Of a stretch of DNA of 64,000 nucleotides, positions 33,046 to 42,005 are shown one piece after another (the first letter of the stretch is position 1; each line of letters starts with the position of its first letter). Under the pieces are notes generated by a model. It was not told where the DNA came from, searched no databases, and worked only from the letters and a program-made list of their open reading frames with translations. The stretch is from Cucumibacter marinus DSM 18995 (GTDB lineage Bacteria; Pseudomonadota; Alphaproteobacteria; Rhizobiales; Devosiaceae). The stretch spans positions 1-64,000 of the forward strand of contig NZ_AUCR01000014.1 in the NCBI RefSeq assembly GCF_000429865.1, written 5' to 3'. The position numbers were made by a program, and so were the translations under genes.

Positions 33046-34155
33046 TCAGTTCACCCTTCGACCGTGTTCGTCGAAGATATGGACATGCTCAGGCGCAATT
33101 CTGACAGTGGCCTCGTCGCCGACTTCCGGCGACCGCAAGGCGTTCAGTCTGGCACGAACGATCGTACGCTGGTCGAGCCTTACGCTGCATAGATAGTCCG
33201 GCCCGGTGTATTCGATGGTCTCGATCAGGCCCGCCAGCTCACCCTCACCCTTGCCCCCCTCGGCAATACCGACATCGGTGGGCCGCAACCCGATCGTCAC
33301 GGGCTGTCCAATCTCGACATCAGGCATCGGCGCAGTGGTGAATTCGACCCCGTCCCCGGTAATCACCCGGCCGTCGCGCGCAACAACCTGACCTGACAGC
33401 ATGGTCATGCTGGGACTGCCGACAAAATTGGCAACGAATGTATTTGCGGGCTTTTGAAAGACATCTGCCGGCGTACCCACCTGCTGAATCCGTCCCTTGT
33501 TCAGAACCACGATCCGATCCGCCATGGTGATCGCTTCAAGCTGGTCATGGGTCACATAGACCGTTGCGCGGCCAACCTTGCGATGCAGTGAAATCAGCTG
33601 ATGCCGCATGTCGTCGCGCAGCAGCGCATCGAGATTGGACAGTGGCTCGTCCATCAGGAATACGGCCGGTTCGCGGATGATAGCGCGCGCCAGTGCGACC
33701 CGTTGACGTTGACCGCCCGACAGGTGCTCAGGGCGCTTTTCGAGCTGGTCGGCGATATCGACGACAGCGGCAACCGATTTCACCCGTTTGGCGATGTCCT
33801 TGGCGGGCACGCTGCGCTTGAGGCCGGTCTTGAGTGGATAGGCGATGTTTTCGGCAACGCTCATATGCGGATAGAGCGCATAGTTCTGGAACACCATCGC
33901 CACATTGCGGTCGCGCGGCAGAGTGTAATTCACCAGCTTTCCATCCACATAGATCTCTCCGCCCGTCGGGTCCTCGATGCCCGAGATGAGCTTGAGGAGC
34001 GTGCTCTTGCCGCATCCGGAAGGTCCGAGCAGGGCAACGAACTCGCCCTGGGCAATGCTGAAGGAAAGGTCGTCGACGACCTTGAGGTCGCCGTAGTGCT
34101 TGCTCGCACCGACAAATTCGATGGCCGGATGTAGGCCGGGAGTCTTCTGTGTCAT
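33046..34155 (-). CDS. ABC transporter ATP-binding protein, MalK/UgpC type (system A)
   Basis: This 369-residue ATPase of a carbohydrate-type importer has Walker A GPSGCGKST, Q-loop FQNYALYPHM, signature LSGGQRQR, Walker B FLMDEPLSNLDA and a C-terminal TOBE/OB regulatory domain from about 245. It is the last gene of the RpiR-linked operon, after two permeases. It hydrolyses ATP to drive import of a sugar, polyol or glycerol-3-phosphate-like solute; the ligand is unknown. Confidence 0.92.
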   Translation of the reverse strand: MTQKTPGLHPAIEFVGASKHYGDLKVVDDLSFSIAQGEFVALLGPSGCGKSTLLKLISGIEDPTGGEIYVDGKLVNYTLPRDRNVAMVFQNYALYPHMSVAENIAYPLKTGLKRSVPAKDIAKRVKSVAAVVDIADQLEKRPEHLSGGQRQRVALARAIIREPAVFLMDEPLSNLDALLRDDMRHQLISLHRKVGRATVYVTHDQLEAITMADRIVVLNKGRIQQVGTPADVFQKPANTFVANFVGSPSMTMLSGQVVARDGRVITGDGVEFTTAPMPDVEIGQPVTIGLRPTDVGIAEGGKGEGELAGLIETIEYTGPDYLCSVRLDQRTIVRARLNALRSPEVGDEATVRIAPEHVHIFDEHGRRVN

Positions 34156-34161
34156 GCTGAC

Positions 34162-35025
34162 CTAACCCTTGAACGCGCCGGCAAGATTCTGCGCGAGGAA
34201 GAACCGTTGCAGGAAGATGAACAACAATGTGATGGGAACCGCCGAGAGAAGCGCGGCAGCGCTGATCAAACCCCAATCGACGACGAAGTTGGCCTTGAGG
34301 CTGGAGATTCCGACAGTGAGCACCTGCTTGCGCTCGTCCTGAATCGCAACCAGCGGCCAAAGGAAATTGGTGTATTGGAGCATGAAAGTGAAAATCGCAT
34401 GCACCACCAGGCCGGGTTTGATCAGCGGCAGGATGATCTTGAAGAAGATGCCAAACTCGCCTTCACCATCGAGCCGGGCCGAGTGACCGAGATCATCCGG
34501 CAGCGACACGATGAAGCTGCGGATCATGAATATCCCGAGCGGGTTGGCCAGCGGCGGCAGGATAAGAGCCCAATAGCTGTTAAGCAGCCCCAGGTCGCGG
34601 ATCAGGAAGAACAGCGGAATGATCAAAGCGGCGACCGGAATGGCGACCGACATCAGCAACACACCTGTCAGCGCAGCCTTGCCGGTGAAATTCAGCTTGG
34701 CCAGCGCATAGGCCGCCATGGCATCGATGAGCAGCTTGATGAGGGTGACCGCCAGCGCCACGAACAAGGTGTTGAAGGTCCAGATCAGAAACGGATGCTC
34801 GAACAGGATCTTCTGATAGTTGCCCCAGAACAGGGTCTCGGGGATCCAGTCGGGGGGATAGGAAAACAAGGACCGTGTCTGTTTGACCGATGTCGAAAGC
34901 ACATAGAAGAACGGAACGAGCGACACGATGCAGGCGATGGCCAGCACCCCATAAGACATTACGAGCATCGAAACGGTCGGTCGAAGCGAGCGGGCCGGCC
35001 GCCTGCGGAATAGCCCGGCGATCAT
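34162..35025 (-). CDS. ABC transporter permease, MalG/UgpE type (system A)
   Basis: This 287-residue membrane subunit has six predicted spans and the EAA loop HSARLDGEGEFGIFFKIILP. Its start overlaps the upstream permease by four bases (ATGA). It pairs with the MalF-type subunit at 35022-35939 to form the channel of importer A. Confidence 0.9.
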   Translation of the reverse strand: MIAGLFRRRPARSLRPTVSMLVMSYGVLAIACIVSLVPFFYVLSTSVKQTRSLFSYPPDWIPETLFWGNYQKILFEHPFLIWTFNTLFVALAVTLIKLLIDAMAAYALAKLNFTGKAALTGVLLMSVAIPVAALIIPLFFLIRDLGLLNSYWALILPPLANPLGIFMIRSFIVSLPDDLGHSARLDGEGEFGIFFKIILPLIKPGLVVHAIFTFMLQYTNFLWPLVAIQDERKQVLTVGISSLKANFVVDWGLISAAALLSAVPITLLFIFLQRFFLAQNLAGAFKG

Positions 35026-35939
35026 TTGCCACCTCCCTTGAGCAGGATTGTCTGAACCGCGGTGAGGACGAGAACGACCGCCACGAGCACAAAAGCGAGC
35101 GTCGCGCCGAAGCCCGGTTCATTGAAGGTGAAGAGGCTGCGATAGACGTACCAGGTCGCCGTAGCGGTCGCGTTGGACGGCCCGCCATCGGTCAGCACGA
35201 ACACCGAGTCGAAGAGCTGCAGATTGACGATGGTTGCGAAAATCACCGAGAAAAAGAAGGTCGGCTTCATCAACGGCAAGGCGTGCTGGAAGAAGCGGCG
35301 CACAGGTCCCGCACCGTCGAGTTCCGCCGCCTGAAATATCTCGGTCGGTAACGCCGCCAGACCAGCAAAGAACAGCAGGGCCCAGAACCCAAGTCCTTTC
35401 CAGACCTCCACCATCGCAATCGTCGGCAAGGCGAGATTGGGGTCGCCGAGGAAGTTCACAGGCTCGCCGGTGAAGATGCGGATCACGAGATTGAGTGCGC
35501 CGAAATCGGGATGCAAGACAAAGGTCCACATCAGGGCCGCGATCAGCACCGGCTGAAGCGTCGGGAAATAGATGACCGCCTTGAAAAAGCTCCGGCCATG
35601 TTGCGCCGTCCGCATGGCGAGAGCGACGATCATTGCCAGGAGGAAGACTGCTGGAATCGCGATCAGCGAATAGACGATCGTGTTGCGGATTGTCGTCAGA
35701 ACCAGGGGATCGGCGAAGGTTTTGCGCCAGTTCTCTAATCCCACAAACCGCATAGGCGACAGGACGCCACCATCGTGAAAGGTCTGCCAGAAGAGCGAGA
35801 TCACGGGCAAAAGAAGAAACCCCAGGAAGAAGACGAGGTTGGGCAGCAGAAAGATCAGGGCGACGATGTTTCGCCGCCGTTTGTAGCTTGCCTTCAAGCG
35901 GCGGTGCTCCGCCTCAGCAATCCGATTGCCGGAATTCAT
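35022..35939 (-). CDS. ABC transporter permease, MalF/UgpA type (system A)
   Basis: This 305-residue subunit has a basic N-terminus and six spans, with the EAA loop QAAELDGAGPVRRFFQHALP. The start at 35939 (MNSGNRIAEA) is preferred because the frame upstream crosses a stem-loop and looks non-coding. It is separated from the binding-protein gene by about 96 bp with a strong hairpin. Confidence 0.88.
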   Translation of the reverse strand: MNSGNRIAEAEHRRLKASYKRRRNIVALIFLLPNLVFFLGFLLLPVISLFWQTFHDGGVLSPMRFVGLENWRKTFADPLVLTTIRNTIVYSLIAIPAVFLLAMIVALAMRTAQHGRSFFKAVIYFPTLQPVLIAALMWTFVLHPDFGALNLVIRIFTGEPVNFLGDPNLALPTIAMVEVWKGLGFWALLFFAGLAALPTEIFQAAELDGAGPVRRFFQHALPLMKPTFFFSVIFATIVNLQLFDSVFVLTDGGPSNATATATWYVYRSLFTFNEPGFGATLAFVLVAVVLVLTAVQTILLKGGGK

Positions 35940-35989
35940 CTCGTCCGTTCCCTGTTCATCGATCTTCCCGATTGGCCGCACAAAGCGAC

Positions 35990-36027
35990 GGTGCGGAGAA
36001 GGATGCCCCCCTGCCCTTCCCCGCACC
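35990..36027 (-). other. stem-loop between binding-protein and permease genes (system A)
   Basis: Arms GGTGCGGAGAAGG (35990-36002) and CCTTCCCCGCACC (36015-36027) pair over 13 bp with one G-U. There is no T-run in the minus direction. Such hairpins after solute-binding-protein genes usually protect the 5' message or partly stop transcription, giving excess binding protein. A similar structure occurs in system B (46973-47006). Confidence 0.6.
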
Positions 36028-36035
36028 TCCTCACA

Positions 36036-37361
36036 TCAGCCGACGATCCCGTCGATAATCTCGCACATCTTACCGATGGTCTCTTCGCCTGTGAGGTTGC
36101 CGCGATAGGCTTCCTCGGCCACCGGCCAGATCGATTGCAGGACTTTGAGGATCTGGGGATGGGGCTGGATGCCCTTCACGCGGGGGACGAACTCGGTCTG
36201 GATCTTGCTCATCGCCGGGTTGTCCGCGAACAGATCGCCGACGATGTCTTCGCGCACCACTTGCAGGCTGACCTGCTCGGCGAAGCGTCCGACCTGCGGT
36301 CCTGATGCCCAGTGCTGAATGAATGCCCAGGCGGCATCCTTGTTCTCGCTCGCTTCGGCGATCGACAGGATACCGAAATTGCCCATGACGGTTTGCCCCT
36401 TCTCGCCCGGAGGCGCCATGGCGACGTCCCAGTCAAAGGCCGGCGGGTTGGCAAGAAGTTCATTGATTTGCGGTGTCTCGCCGTGAAGGATGGCGATCTT
36501 GCCGGCCTTGAAGAGGTCAAAAGGCTCCTGAGTACCCATGGAGCCCACGGCCGGAGTGACGCCGGCCTGATGCAGATCGATCAGGTGCTGGGTCGCCGCT
36601 CCCGCGCCGGCGAGGCCGCAGCCCGACCAATCATCATTGAGAAGATCTGCGCCCGCATTGTGCACATAGGGCAGCCAGTCCCAAAAGGCGAAGTCCGCGG
36701 TCCGGGTGCGGGCTGCAAAGCCGTAGACATCGCCCGCAGTCGTCTTTTTGGCCGCATCGAGCATGTCGGCATAGGAGTTCTGCCAGGTGTCGGCCACACC
36801 GGCGGCTTCGAGCAGGTCCTTGTTGATAAAGATATTGTAGACCGCGCCGAGCACGGGCACGCCCCAGACGCCTTCGTCGGATGTCGCGAGGTCCCAGGCA
36901 AACGGTGCAATCGCCGCCCGCTCGCCCGCCCAGTCGGGGTCTGCCACCAGGGCACTCATGTCGTGCAGCGCACGGCCTTCGATGTAGTTGGGGTAGATCA
37001 GGTCGACCAGGTAGAGAACATCGGCCGGATTGCCGCTGGCAAATCCCGTGGTCAGCTGGGCATTCATGTTGGCCCAGTCATACGTCGTGAAATTCACGCT
37101 CACATTCGGGGCGACGTCAGCAAAGTCGTCAATGATCATCTGCTCGAAGCGATGTTCGTCAGCCGAATGCGGGCCCTTGATCATGGTGATGTCACCGGAC
37201 AGGTGATCGTCGGCGATCGCGCCAGTGCCGATTGAAATGGCAAGACCCATGCTGACCAGCACGGAAGCGACACCAGTGCGGCAAAGTGACGGAGTTTTAC
37301 TACTCATCAACCTGCCAACACGCCCAATTCTGTTACCGCGCGTAGCGAATTCAATCCTCAT
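36036..37361 (-). CDS. ABC transporter substrate-binding protein, family 1 (system A)
   Basis: This 441-residue extracellular solute-binding protein has an N-terminal export signal of about 45-55 residues (hydrophobic VASVLVSMGLAISIGTGAIA). The mature part opens GDITMIKGPHSADEHRFEQ, typical of family 1 sugar-binding proteins. ATG at 37361 has a perfect GGGAGG site; an internal ATG (MSSKTPSLCR) would give a shorter signal. It is the first gene of the importer A operon, with an RpiR-type operator about 75 bp upstream. The ligand is unknown. Confidence 0.87.
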   Translation of the reverse strand: MRIEFATRGNRIGRVGRLMSSKTPSLCRTGVASVLVSMGLAISIGTGAIADDHLSGDITMIKGPHSADEHRFEQMIIDDFADVAPNVSVNFTTYDWANMNAQLTTGFASGNPADVLYLVDLIYPNYIEGRALHDMSALVADPDWAGERAAIAPFAWDLATSDEGVWGVPVLGAVYNIFINKDLLEAAGVADTWQNSYADMLDAAKKTTAGDVYGFAARTRTADFAFWDWLPYVHNAGADLLNDDWSGCGLAGAGAATQHLIDLHQAGVTPAVGSMGTQEPFDLFKAGKIAILHGETPQINELLANPPAFDWDVAMAPPGEKGQTVMGNFGILSIAEASENKDAAWAFIQHWASGPQVGRFAEQVSLQVVREDIVGDLFADNPAMSKIQTEFVPRVKGIQPHPQILKVLQSIWPVAEEAYRGNLTGEETIGKMCEIIDGIVG

Positions 37362-37433
37362 TTTGTCCTCCCTCGTTGATAAACCGGCCAAAACCCCTGG
37401 TTTTCCGGATTTGCCTCGCTTCGCCGATTTGAC

Positions 37434-37466
37434 GTAGTTTAGCAACGTGTTTATCGATATCGCAAA
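37434..37466 (-). promoter_or_regulatory. promoter with RpiR/HexR-like operator upstream of importer A
   Basis: GTAGTTTAGCAAC (37434-37446) matches GTAGTTTTACAAC, read in reverse at 38669-38681, at 11 of 13 positions. It resembles the HexR-type box TGTAGTTTTACTACA known for RpiR regulators. On the minus strand TTGCGA (37466-37461) and TAAACT (37442-37437), 18 bp apart, form a plausible promoter, so the box overlaps the -10. Confidence 0.55.
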
Positions 37467-37577
37467 ATTTCACTATGCGCAATAGGCTAGGTAGAACCCG
37501 CAGAAATGACCTGCGATCCCAAACAGTTCGGCTGGAAAACTTAAATTCGGGGCGTGGCAACCCGGGAAGTTCGGGTG

Positions 37578-38492
37578 CTATTCGGCGGCGCGGGCCTGCT
37601 GCACGTTTCGGGTCGCCGATTCGAGGCAGGTGACCGCCAGCAGCTGAGCGTGCAGGATCTCGTCTGCGCGCCGCTCTCCACTTCGATTACTCAGCCCGTC
37701 CATGGGCAAAAGGAGATCGGCGATCCCGGCGAGCTCATGCTCACCGGGCACCAGCGCCAGTATTGATCCACCGCTCCGCTTGGCGCTTTCCGCACTTTCC
37801 TTGCCCGACGACCGACCACCATCGGTGGCAAAGAACACGAACAGATCCCCCGGCCCCGCCGCGCTGGCGACCGCTTCTTGCCGGAGCGGATCGGTGACGG
37901 TCTGGGATGCGATCCCCAGCCCGAACAACCGGTTCTGTGCATCCTCTGCCATGTGCAGGGCCTGGGCCTCGAGCGGAAGGCAAAACACCCGATTGGCAGA
38001 AACCACAAGCTCCCCGGCCCGGAACAGCAAGGTATCGGTCAACGCACGGACGGTGCCATGCATGGCTTGCGCCGCCCGTTTCTGCGCCCGTTCGGCGATC
38101 GATGTGTGTCCGGACTGGGTCGAATCCTCGGCCAGAACCAGCATGTCGGATACGACGAGATCCTGGGCCAGCTTGATCTTGAACGCTGAAAACCCTTCAA
38201 GATCGAGCTTTCTGCACAACCGCATGACTGTCGGCTCGCTTACCTTTGCCCGATGCGCAAGCGCCTTGATCGGCTGGTTGATCACCCATTGGGGTTCATC
38301 GAGAATAATGCGCGCGACTTCCTGTTCGGCGCGGTGCAGCCGCGGGACGAGCTGGCGAAGGTGATCGAGAACATCCTGACTGGCACGGATCGGAAACCCC
38401 CGCAGGATCTCCGTTCTGCGGTCCATCAGCTTGCGCTTCGGATCTGCGGATTCGGCCAATTCGGTATCGTCCTGTTCCGACCCGTCTTCCAT
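37578..38492 (-). CDS. RpiR-family regulator (HTH plus SIS domain)
   Basis: This 304-residue regulator has an N-terminal RpiR helix-turn-helix (about 40-115) containing IKALAHRAKVSEPTVMRLCRK. A C-terminal SIS sugar-phosphate-binding domain (about 150-290) contains LFVFFATDGGRSSGKESAE. The family senses phosphosugars. It lies directly upstream of importer A on the same strand and divergent from the SnoaL-RidA fusion gene, with matching boxes at 37434, 38587 and 38669. It is the likely regulator of both. Confidence 0.88.
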   Translation of the reverse strand: MEDGSEQDDTELAESADPKRKLMDRRTEILRGFPIRASQDVLDHLRQLVPRLHRAEQEVARIILDEPQWVINQPIKALAHRAKVSEPTVMRLCRKLDLEGFSAFKIKLAQDLVVSDMLVLAEDSTQSGHTSIAERAQKRAAQAMHGTVRALTDTLLFRAGELVVSANRVFCLPLEAQALHMAEDAQNRLFGLGIASQTVTDPLRQEAVASAAGPGDLFVFFATDGGRSSGKESAESAKRSGGSILALVPGEHELAGIADLLLPMDGLSNRSGERRADEILHAQLLAVTCLESATRNVQQARAAE

Positions 38493-38586
38493 AACACTCC
38501 GTCCGCAATCTATCTGCCGGTTTGGCGTAGAACAATTACGCGCACAACGTTGCCACCCAACCCTCCCCCGAATATCACGATACTAC

Positions 38587-38599
38587 GTTATTTTGCTAC
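38587..38599. promoter_or_regulatory. RpiR-type operator, RpiR gene side
   Basis: GTTATTTTGCTAC reads GTAGCAAAATAAC on the minus strand, sharing the frame GTAG-N6-AAC and an A/T-rich centre with the sites at 37434 and 38669. It is about 95 bp upstream of the RpiR start and would allow autoregulation. This is the weakest of the three sites. Confidence 0.4.
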
Positions 38600-38647
38600 G
38601 CTTTTTCGACGATCCGGTCGGATACGGTGCATAATTTCGCAAATTCA

Positions 38648-38681
38648 TTGACCCGAGCACGCTGAAATGTTGTAAAACTAC
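38648..38681 (+). promoter_or_regulatory. promoter and RpiR-type operator of the SnoaL-RidA fusion gene
   Basis: TTGACC (38648-38653) and TGTAAA (38671-38676), 17 bp apart, form a fair plus-strand promoter. GTTGTAAAACTAC (38669-38681) is the inverse of GTAGTTTTACAAC and overlaps the -10, mirroring the geometry before importer A. The gene starts 35 bp downstream. Confidence 0.55.
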
Positions 38682-38716
38682 CTCAAGTGACGAACTGCCT
38701 GCACAGGGGATTGGGC

Positions 38717-39586
38717 ATGCACAAGGTGGAAAACCCGTTCAACGTGGCTGACTCAGACCGTTTCGAGTTGTGGGAAATGCTGGTTCGGCGCGATATCACC
38801 GCCTTTGCGGCGCAGGACTGGTCAGCGCATGAGGCCGATTTCCTGCGCGAAGAATTCTTCGGCGTGAACAGCGGGAATTCAGGCAACCCCGATTCCTGGA
38901 GTGCTGCATTTGGCGACCTCAATGCCTATGCGGCGAACTGGGTGGCCTTCGCCAAACAGACTGCCGAGACAGAATATGCTGAGAACCCTGTGGAGGCGCA
39001 TTTTCGGGCAACGACGCTCAGGGATATCGAGATCAATGGTTCATTCGCCGTCGCACACAAGAAGTTCGACGGCACGATCGCGCTGGCTGATGGCGGGGTT
39101 GAGGTTCTCAACTGGCAGACGATCTACTTCTGCAAGAAGCGCCAGGGCCGCTGGTTGATCGCATCATTTATCGGCTATCTGCCCAACCCGATGGGGACGC
39201 CGGCGTCGGTACCCAAATTCAATCCAGACGGCACTGCCAGTTCCTTTCCGCAATTGCGCCCCTCGCCCCGGACCGAAGGGTCCGGGCCAGGCCGGCCCGG
39301 CCTTGTGGTCGCCACGGGTTTGCCGGCGGAGCCGGACGCCGATCTCCGTTCACAAGCCCGCAGCGCCATCGAGCGCGCGTTTGATCAGCTATGCGCAGGG
39401 GGCGGCGCTCCGGAACAGCTTTTGCGGATCGATGTCGTGCTGAATGACCTCACCAGTTGGTCCTCAGTCCAACCCATGCTCCAGGCCGCCCTCCCCATCG
39501 GCGCGCCCGAGCCCGTGGTGATGTCGGCCGGGCTGCCCGGTGGAGCGCTGATCAGGCTGGACTTCTGGTCCGGCACCGAGGGTTGA
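38717..39586 (+). CDS. SnoaL/NTF2-like domain fused to a RidA-like domain
   Basis: This 289-residue cytoplasmic protein has an N-terminal part (about 1-165) that looks like an NTF2/SnoaL fold: FELWEMLVRRDITAFAAQDW opens it, and QTIYFCKKRQGRWLIASFIG closes it. After a Pro-rich linker, residues about 205-289 resemble RidA/YjgF: LVVATGLPAEPDADLRSQA, then LRIDVVLNDLTSW, and VMSAGLPGGALIRLDFWSG at the end. The catalytic Arg of RidA is not obvious. ATG at 38717 follows AGGGGATTGGGC. It is divergent from RpiR with a shared control region. It may process a reactive imine or enamine; this is inference. Confidence 0.65.
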   Translation: MHKVENPFNVADSDRFELWEMLVRRDITAFAAQDWSAHEADFLREEFFGVNSGNSGNPDSWSAAFGDLNAYAANWVAFAKQTAETEYAENPVEAHFRATTLRDIEINGSFAVAHKKFDGTIALADGGVEVLNWQTIYFCKKRQGRWLIASFIGYLPNPMGTPASVPKFNPDGTASSFPQLRPSPRTEGSGPGRPGLVVATGLPAEPDADLRSQARSAIERAFDQLCAGGGAPEQLLRIDVVLNDLTSWSSVQPMLQAALPIGAPEPVVMSAGLPGGALIRLDFWSGTEG

Positions 39587-39734
39587 CCGGCCGACGGAAA
39601 CCCACCGCCACCTGGGTAAGCAACTTGCTGCCCACACTGCGATTCCACGAGAAGCCGCGTGCGCCCGCGAAGACCCTTGCGTGGAACCGGATGTCAGAGA
39701 CAAAGCGCCGGTTCGGCCCCGACGCCGACAGACT

Positions 39735-40556
39735 TCAGCCGACGAAATGGCCGATGCCGATGCCGGTGTACCAGTCGTTCACACTGCGATAGTAGGTGCG
39801 CTTGAACTGGCGCCCGGACGCGGCACCCATCGCCGCCATCCACATGCGGATTTCTTCCGCGCCATTGCCGGCAGTGTGGACCTGCGAACTGGCGTGATCG
39901 AGCACCGCGTCGATATCGTCGGCCTCCATGAGATCGAGCAGGCGTTCATCGAACTCCTGATTGACCATGCCCATCCGGGGCGTCGCAATATCGTGGCTGA
40001 TGCCGCCGGTTGCCAGGATGGCCACCCGCTCGACATTGTCGTAGGCCGCGATCGCCTCGGCCAGGAACTGACCCAGCTTGTAGCATCGCTTCATGGTGGG
40101 CATTGGCGGCTGCACGCAGTTGATCAGCACCGGCACGACCGGCAGGTTGGGGTCGAGCCCCGCCAGTTCGAGCGGCGTCAGCGACCCATGGTCAAGGGTC
40201 ATTTCCATGGAGAAAGCCGGGTCGAAATCGGCTTCCAGCGCAGCCTGCAGCAGATAGCTGCCAAAGGCCTGATCGCCGGTGAACATGCGCCGCTTGGCGT
40301 TCAGCCAGTGCTCGATGGGACTTTCGTACTGCTCGGCACAACCGATGCAGAATGCCGGGAAATTGTTGAGGAAGAAATTGTGCAGATGGTCGTTGCTGAG
40401 CACGATCAAAAGGTCTGGCGAACCGGCTGCGAAGTCGTTGCCCATGGCCTTGTAGGCACCGAAGATCTCGGTTCTGAGTTTCTCGGGTATGCGGTCCGGA
40501 AAGTTCAGCATCACCGGCGTATGGCTGGCCACGTAAATTCCGCTGATCTCAGCCAT
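39735..40556 (-). CDS. extradiol dioxygenase catalytic subunit, LigB type
   Basis: This 273-residue protein is a class III (LigB-fold) ring-cleavage dioxygenase beta subunit. The iron ligands are seen as His12 (VASHTP), His57 or His59 (SNDHLHNF) and Glu234/235 (NGAEEIRM). Active-site His123 (LDHGSLTP) and His188 (GGISHDI) are also in place. It would cleave a catecholic or gallate-like ring next to the hydroxyls. The gene overlaps the LigA-like small subunit by eight bases, as in protocatechuate 4,5-dioxygenase. The exact substrate is not determined. Confidence 0.88.
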   Translation of the reverse strand: MAEISGIYVASHTPVMLNFPDRIPEKLRTEIFGAYKAMGNDFAAGSPDLLIVLSNDHLHNFFLNNFPAFCIGCAEQYESPIEHWLNAKRRMFTGDQAFGSYLLQAALEADFDPAFSMEMTLDHGSLTPLELAGLDPNLPVVPVLINCVQPPMPTMKRCYKLGQFLAEAIAAYDNVERVAILATGGISHDIATPRMGMVNQEFDERLLDLMEADDIDAVLDHASSQVHTAGNGAEEIRMWMAAMGAASGRQFKRTYYRSVNDWYTGIGIGHFVG

Positions 40557-40854
40557 TATGGTTGTTCTCCTCGAGGACGCTGCGCAACGCCTTAAGGGAT
40601 TCGTCCTCGGGAATATTCACCCCTATGCAGTGCGCCCTCAGCAGGTAGGGATTGACGCCGCTCTTGTAGATCTCGGCGACATCGTTGTCGCGGATGGCGC
40701 GCGCCATGTCCGGCTCGAGGCCGAACCGGTTCAGATAGGCATCCGGATCGTCGAGATATTTCTCGAGATCGCCTTCGGTATGATGCAGCTGGTAGAGAAC
40801 CTTTCCCATCAGATAGGCCCTGGTATCGGGCATCAATTGCCGCCAGTTAGACAT
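40549..40854 (-). CDS. extradiol dioxygenase small subunit, LigA type
   Basis: This 101-residue all-helical protein matches the LigA alpha subunit that caps the active site of LigB. It shows YLMGKVLYQLHH, YLNRFGLEPDMARAIRDND and LLRAHCIGVNIPEDE. It overlaps the hydrolase gene upstream by eight bases and LigB downstream by eight, so the three are translationally coupled. Confidence 0.87.
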   Translation of the reverse strand: MSNWRQLMPDTRAYLMGKVLYQLHHTEGDLEKYLDDPDAYLNRFGLEPDMARAIRDNDVAEIYKSGVNPYLLRAHCIGVNIPEDESLKALRSVLEENNHNG

Positions 40855-41986
40855 GATCGGTCTCCGCTTGGTCCCAGAACAGAAGTTGTTTCTTCACCCA
40901 ACGCACAATGGTCGGCACGGTGTGTGGCCCGAAGCCCATGTGACCGCCGGGGAACAGGCGCACCGCCTTGGGGTCGCCGTGGTCGAGCAGGATGTCGATA
41001 TCGGCAGGCGGACACTGTGTGTCGTTGCGGCCATTGACCAGCAGCATCGGGGCGCAAGGCCCATCGAGCAGGCCCTGGTCGAGCAAGGAGAGCTGTTCGA
41101 ACCCCAGGGCGTATTCCTCGTCATTGGTCGCGCCCAGCATGCGGCTGCGTGTTTCGACGAGGTCCATGAGATAGGTGTCGGGAAACCGCGATTTCTCAAT
41201 CCAGTCCCTTTGGAACATGTGGTGGACGCCACCGCCCCAGTTCACCGCGCCGCGAAAACGGCCGGGAAACTGATGGGCCAGCTTGGTGGCCCAGTGCCCG
41301 CCGAATGAGCGGCCGAGAATGGCGAGTGCTCCATCGCGGCAATCGCTATTGGCCTCCACCCAGTCCAGCACCGGCAGGAATTGTCGCTCGCCCGAGCGGT
41401 CCGCCTTTATCGGCGACTGGCCAGTGCCCACATTGTCGAGGGCGATTGTTGCGATGCCTTCGGCGAGGAAGGCCTCGCTGAGTGCTGTCATTTCCTCTTT
41501 CCAGGCATCCACACCGCCCCACATGACGACGGCGGGAAACGGACCGCCCGTGGCGGGCTGGCGAAAATAGAAGGTGACCTCGCCCTCCCCTTCCAGGGGC
41601 AGTCTATGGACCGTGAGGGATGGCGTGCACAGCCTCCCATAGGCGGCATAGGCATCAAGCTCGCGCTGATACGCGGCCAGTTTGTCCGGGTGCGTCGGCG
41701 AGGGGAACCGCGCGAGAAAAAAGAACCCATAGGCCTGGTAGTAGTTATCGCGCGCTTTACCGGTTTCGCCGCGCGCCTCGAGATCGGTGGCGAGAGCGAA
41801 AAACCTCTCCCCCTCTTTCGACCAGGCGCGCGCCCAGGTTTCGCCATCGAGCCCTTCGAGTTCGTTGATGACGGCGCGTGTACATTCGACATCCGTCAGT
41901 CCCAACGGGTGTACGCGCCGCTGCAGGCGGTCGAGCATCCACTTCTTTGCGTCCTCAAGAGACCTCGGCCCCTGTAATTCGCCCAA
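40847..41986 (-). CDS. alpha/beta hydrolase, 2,6-dihydroxypseudooxynicotine hydrolase-like
   Basis: This 379-residue protein has an N-terminal helical cap, then an alpha/beta hydrolase core. The nucleophile elbow is GRSFGG, the acid lies in VNGRNDTQCP and the base in GGHMGFG. This layout matches the C-C bond hydrolase of nicotine breakdown (DHPON hydrolase) and FrsA-like esterases. The start is set at TTG 41986, just after GGGAGG. A longer frame to 42046 would translate through the promoter and TetR operator at 42006-42046. With LigA/LigB downstream it may cleave a side chain from, or a product of, ring cleavage. Confidence 0.82.
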   Translation of the reverse strand: MGELQGPRSLEDAKKWMLDRLQRRVHPLGLTDVECTRAVINELEGLDGETWARAWSKEGERFFALATDLEARGETGKARDNYYQAYGFFFLARFPSPTHPDKLAAYQRELDAYAAYGRLCTPSLTVHRLPLEGEGEVTFYFRQPATGGPFPAVVMWGGVDAWKEEMTALSEAFLAEGIATIALDNVGTGQSPIKADRSGERQFLPVLDWVEANSDCRDGALAILGRSFGGHWATKLAHQFPGRFRGAVNWGGGVHHMFQRDWIEKSRFPDTYLMDLVETRSRMLGATNDEEYALGFEQLSLLDQGLLDGPCAPMLLVNGRNDTQCPPADIDILLDHGDPKAVRLFPGGHMGFGPHTVPTIVRWVKKQLLFWDQAETDHV

Positions 41987-42005
41987 GCTCGCCTCCCTCA
42001 CATTT

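Noticed and set aside
39735-40854. Assignment as ligAB for protocatechuate 4,5-cleavage
   Set aside because: Family is clear but downstream LigC/LigI/LigJ-like genes are absent in the window, so gene symbols were left blank.
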